A DNA stretch of 64,000 nt from Egbenema bharatensis (GTDB taxonomy: Bacteria > Cyanobacteriota > Cyanobacteriia > Elainellales > Elainellaceae). The first letter of the stretch is position 1, and every line of letters begins with the position of its first letter. The notes beneath the pieces were generated by a model that worked only from the letters and a program-made list of their open reading frames with translations, was not told the DNA's origin and ran no database searches. The stretch spans positions 5,270,001 through 5,334,000 of the forward strand of contig NZ_CP182236.1 in the NCBI RefSeq assembly GCF_048077055.1, written 5' to 3'. Of this stretch, positions 61,499 through 64,000 are shown piece by piece. A program made the position numbers and the translations under genes.

Positions 61499-62323
61499 CT
61501 AACCCACTGTGGCCCACTTCACAATAGCCTGAGTTAACCCTTCCAGGGTGTAATCCTCGGCTTCGATGTCCACTCGTCCCAGTAATTCTCGACAGGTGAT
61601 AGAGGTTTGTGGCCCGATGGAAGCAATTGCAGGCAAAGCCTCCAGAAACGGCAACGCGAAGCTCTCGTCCGGCTCCTGACCTCTACTGCCCAATCTTCGC
61701 CCTCCAATCATGTGACAAAAACACCGAACAGTTTTAGAACTTGCAAAGGTGAGAACATCGATCGCCCCTTGATGTAAAGACTGCCACACATCCGTGGGGA
61801 CGGTTTTAGCACAGCCCGACTCATAGGCCGGAACTTCAACCACTGCTGCGCCTCTATCCGTAAATTCTTTGACCAGCACCGTTCTCCCGCCCGTTTCTAC
61901 CCTGGGGAATAATAACTTCAGCTCAGCCAGACGATCGTTCTCTGGAAAGCCCTCCACCAGGGCATCCGCCACAAAATTAGGGGGAATGTAATCTGGATAA
62001 AGTCCGCGCTTGCGAAGGCTTACAGCCGTCTTCTGTCCCACAACTGCAATTTTGATCTTGGATAAATCGTGAGCACTATAGCCCAGCGTGGTAAGGCGAT
62101 CGAAAAAAGCATCCACACCATTCGCAGAGGTTAGTATCAACCAATCAAATTTGTGCAAACTGCCGATCGCCTGATCCAACGGTTCCCAGGTGGATGGGGG
62201 AGTAATTTCCAGGGTGGGCATTTCTAAGACTGAAGCTCCCTGCTCCTGGAGTAAGACGGTAAACTGGCTGGATTGACCTGCCGATCGGGTCACGAGAATT
62301 GTTTTTTGGTTGAGGGGCAGCAT
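61499..62323 (-). CDS. hemD: Uroporphyrinogen-III synthase
   Basis: A 274-residue HemD that closes hydroxymethylbilane to uroporphyrinogen III with D-ring inversion. The start KTILVTRSAGQSSQFTVLLQEQGASVLEMPTLEITPP, the hinge WLILTSANGVDAFF and KIAVVGQKTAVSLRKRG, and the C-terminal AIDVLTFASSKTVRCFC with ASIGPQTSITCRELL are all present in this weakly conserved family. It lies 120 bp downstream of cobA on the same strand. Together they provide uroporphyrinogen III for heme, chlorophyll and bilins, and its methylated product for siroheme and B12. Confidence 0.92.
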   Translation of the reverse strand: MLPLNQKTILVTRSAGQSSQFTVLLQEQGASVLEMPTLEITPPSTWEPLDQAIGSLHKFDWLILTSANGVDAFFDRLTTLGYSAHDLSKIKIAVVGQKTAVSLRKRGLYPDYIPPNFVADALVEGFPENDRLAELKLLFPRVETGGRTVLVKEFTDRGAAVVEVPAYESGCAKTVPTDVWQSLHQGAIDVLTFASSKTVRCFCHMIGGRRLGSRGQEPDESFALPFLEALPAIASIGPQTSITCRELLGRVDIEAEDYTLEGLTQAIVKWATVG

Positions 62324-62443
62324 GACGATAGGGGCGGGATGAAGTTAACGGGGGTTTACCAAATGAATCGTATCTGAATCGGAACCACGATGGAAAGTAC
62401 AAATTAAACACTATGGTCTGAATTTGCAGGCGGTGAATTTGAA

Positions 62444-63196
62444 CTAGCTTTCCCCCTCTCCCTCCGATTCTTGCACCCCCAACAAAAACGGACGCAACCG
62501 CACCACTTCACCAATGACAATGACGCACGGCGAAAGGCTCTGACGGCTGGTTTGCTGCCCGATCGTTTCTAAGGTGCCAACCCAAACCTGCTGCTGCGGT
62601 TGTCCAGCCCACCGAATGATGGCGATCGGCGTTTGGGGCGATCGACCATGCCGTTGGAGTTGCTCAATGATCTCCGCTAGCGGTTTTGCTCCCATCAAGA
62701 TGACGAGGGTATCAATTCCTGCCAGACTCTCCCAATTCAACTGATCGGGAGCATGGGCACTCAACACCACAAAGCATCGACTCAAGGCGGGATCCGTGAG
62801 CGGAATACTGGACAGGAGGGGAGCAGCCAGGGCCGAGGAAAGTCCAGGAATCACCTCAAAGGCGCAGTCTGCCTGAATCAAGGTTTCAATTTCAGCCGTC
62901 GATCGCCCAAAAATAAATGGATCACCGCTTTTCAGGCGCACCACCTGTCGCCCCATCTGACACTGCTCAACCAGTAGTCGATTAATCTCTGCTTGAGAAA
63001 TACTGGGTTGTCCACCCCGCTTCCCCACTTCTAGCTTCAGGCAATTCTCTGGGACGACTTGCAGCAGGGTTTCATCTACCAGGGCATCGTAAACCAGGAC
63101 TTCAGCTTCCTTGAGCAGGTGGTAACCCCGCACGGTCAAATAATCCACACTTCCAGGGCCCGCCCCCACCAGATACACCTTGCCCCTGCCACTCAT
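62444..63196 (-). CDS. cobA: Uroporphyrinogen-III C-methyltransferase
   Basis: A 250-residue SUMT from ATG 63196 (MSGRGKVYLVGAGPGSVDYLTVRGYHLL), which methylates uroporphyrinogen III at C2 and C7 to precorrin-2. The SAM-site pieces VYLVGAGPGSVDYLTV, VVRLKSGDPFIFGR and GLSSALAAPLLSSIPLT are intact. An upstream ATG (63238) adds unconserved residues. This branch feeds siroheme (sulfite/nitrite reductase) and possibly cobalamin, which MetH in this window requires. No CysG fusion is present. Confidence 0.94.
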   Translation of the reverse strand: MSGRGKVYLVGAGPGSVDYLTVRGYHLLKEAEVLVYDALVDETLLQVVPENCLKLEVGKRGGQPSISQAEINRLLVEQCQMGRQVVRLKSGDPFIFGRSTAEIETLIQADCAFEVIPGLSSALAAPLLSSIPLTDPALSRCFVVLSAHAPDQLNWESLAGIDTLVILMGAKPLAEIIEQLQRHGRSPQTPIAIIRWAGQPQQQVWVGTLETIGQQTSRQSLSPCVIVIGEVVRLRPFLLGVQESEGEGES

Positions 63197-63371
63197 ATTC
63201 CCTCCCCTCCTCTCCACGATCGTCGGTTGAAGCAGCACCAGAAATTATAATGATGAGTGCGCATCGGAATATAGCCGGTCAGGCGAAAAATTTTGTGGTT
63301 CGTCAGAAAATTATCCTGATTTCAACTGGATCGCTGGATATAAAGAAATGGTAGATGCACCCTGATTCATT

Positions 63372-63402
63372 CCCTCTGGGCACTCAGTCCAGAGGGTTTT
63401 TT
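63372..63402 (+). terminator. Strong intrinsic terminator without an obvious gene
   Basis: CCCTCTGG and CCAGAGGG form a perfect eight-base stem around a nine-base loop, followed by six T. It terminates plus-strand transcripts, yet no plus-strand gene lies upstream; cobA and the partial gene at 63703 are on the minus strand. TATAAA at 63339-63344 could start a transcript of about 50 nt ending here. Otherwise 63197-63702 holds nothing I can identify. Confidence 0.8.
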
Positions 63403-63702
63403 GAACCCTAGTATGCTTCTAGAACTATGATCATCTAAGTTCAGCTCGATTTATCGATTGGATTCAATTCAGCAACGATCGCCTCAGTCTTTTCTGGATA
63501 CAGATCAGCATACCCTGGAGTAACTTACTCTAGATATCTCCCATTACTTCTGCCATTCAAACTCGATTCTCAGTACCATACCCGATGCAGGGATTAGATA
63601 CTTCACCCGCAGCATCTGCACGATCAGGGTTCTGCCCCTCATGATTCCCGACAACGAACGCAGGTGGCTGAGTGGCATCCCTTAGTGATTGTTGCCCCAG
63701 AC

Positions 63703-64000
63703 TCACCCCATCCGCAACAATGGAGCTAACTCTACATCGGTTAAATCCCGCCACTGTCCCGGAGCCAGCGCCTCCAACCGCAGGTGGGCGATCCCCACTC
63801 GAACCAGACGCAGCGTTGGGAAACCAATAGCAGCGGTCATGCGGCGTACCTGACGATTGCGCCCTTCCGTCAGAGTTAGTTCTAACCATGACGTGGGAAC
63901 AGACTTCCGATAGCGAATCGGAGGATTGCGGGGAGGCAGATCCGGTTCAGCCAGGAGCCGATGAACTTTAGCCGGGCGGGTGCAGTAGTTTTGAATCTTG
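63703..64000 (-). CDS. Pseudouridine synthase (RsuA/RluE type), 5' part outside the window
   Basis: The last 99 codons are present; the gene continues past the right edge. The visible part, KIQNYCTRPAKVHRLLAEPDLPPRNPPIRYRKSVPTSWLELTLTEGRNRQVRRMTAAIGFPTLRLVRVGIAHLRLEALAPGQWRDLTDVELAPLLRMG, contains TEGRNRQVRRM and TLRLVRVGI, the hallmark C-terminal motifs of RsuA/RluB/RluE rRNA pseudouridine synthases. These isomerise one uridine in 16S or 23S rRNA. The catalytic Asp region lies beyond the window. Stop TGA is at 63705-63703. Confidence 0.88.
   Translation of the reverse strand, partial: KIQNYCTRPAKVHRLLAEPDLPPRNPPIRYRKSVPTSWLELTLTEGRNRQVRRMTAAIGFPTLRLVRVGIAHLRLEALAPGQWRDLTDVELAPLLRMG

Noticed and set aside
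63557..63889. A 110-residue minus-strand frame near the right edge
   Set aside because: It is an out-of-frame shadow of the partial pseudouridine synthase, whose own frame shows TEGRNRQVRRM.

Overview
The window is chromosomal DNA from a cyanobacterium. The palindrome GCGATCGC (HIP1) and its core CGATCG occur throughout. Marker genes also fit: type III glutamine synthetase, FurA, FutA, a KaiB-domain protein, PilT, DUF4168, DUF2996, a CcbP-like calcium-binding protein, Uma2-family genes and gas-vesicle accessory genes. Gene content and interspersed repeats suggest a filamentous, Leptolyngbya/Oscillatoria-like lineage; this is inference.

Layout: 0.4-5.2 kb, inositol-phosphatase-like enzyme, DUF4168 protein, PfkB sugar kinase, Uma2 protein, aldehyde dehydrogenase. 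5.3-7.5 kb, glnN. 7.6-8.4 kb, first copy of an 82-residue protein with a long leader, plus an IS110 scrap. 8.6-11.1 kb, two uncharacterised proteins and an oxidoreductase. 11.3-17.3 kb, a phosphorelay operon (multidomain response regulator, hybrid kinase, single receiver). 17.5-24 kb, nitrogenase-C-terminal-like protein, NYN protein, methyltransferase, tandem infC pair, comF, ribE, furA. 24-27 kb, KaiB-like protein, pilT, second 82-residue copy. 27-37 kb, Uma2, ABC-F, accA, SDR, folE, proS, with many repeats. 37-47 kb, futA, malic enzyme, gvpG/gvpF, YihY, SDR, a K+-channel-like protein, DUF2996. 48-55 kb, CIRCE-groES-groEL, metH, Uma2. 55-60 kb, MOSC-ATL fusion, third 82-residue copy, the CcbP operon, tRNA-Ser. 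60-64 kb, coaE, hemD, cobA and a partial pseudouridine synthase.

The most unusual signal is a three-copy module (7.6-8.2, 26.6-27.1 and 56.2-56.7 kb). A very similar 82-residue protein follows a leader of about 250 nt. The leader contains several hairpins whose stems change in compensating ways between copies, and the start of the module has a shared promoter-like block. It looks like an undescribed cis-regulatory RNA plus its small protein. A second notable feature is a near-identical 108-bp palindromic element. It sits in opposite orientations at the ends of accA and folE and supplies the stop codon of both.

Six genes (aldehyde dehydrogenase, glnN, a cupin-like protein, gvpF, the channel protein and DUF2996) each carry one apparent single-base deletion, usually in a short homopolymer. 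A shared cause such as sequencing error is more likely than six independent gene deaths, but only raw reads can decide.
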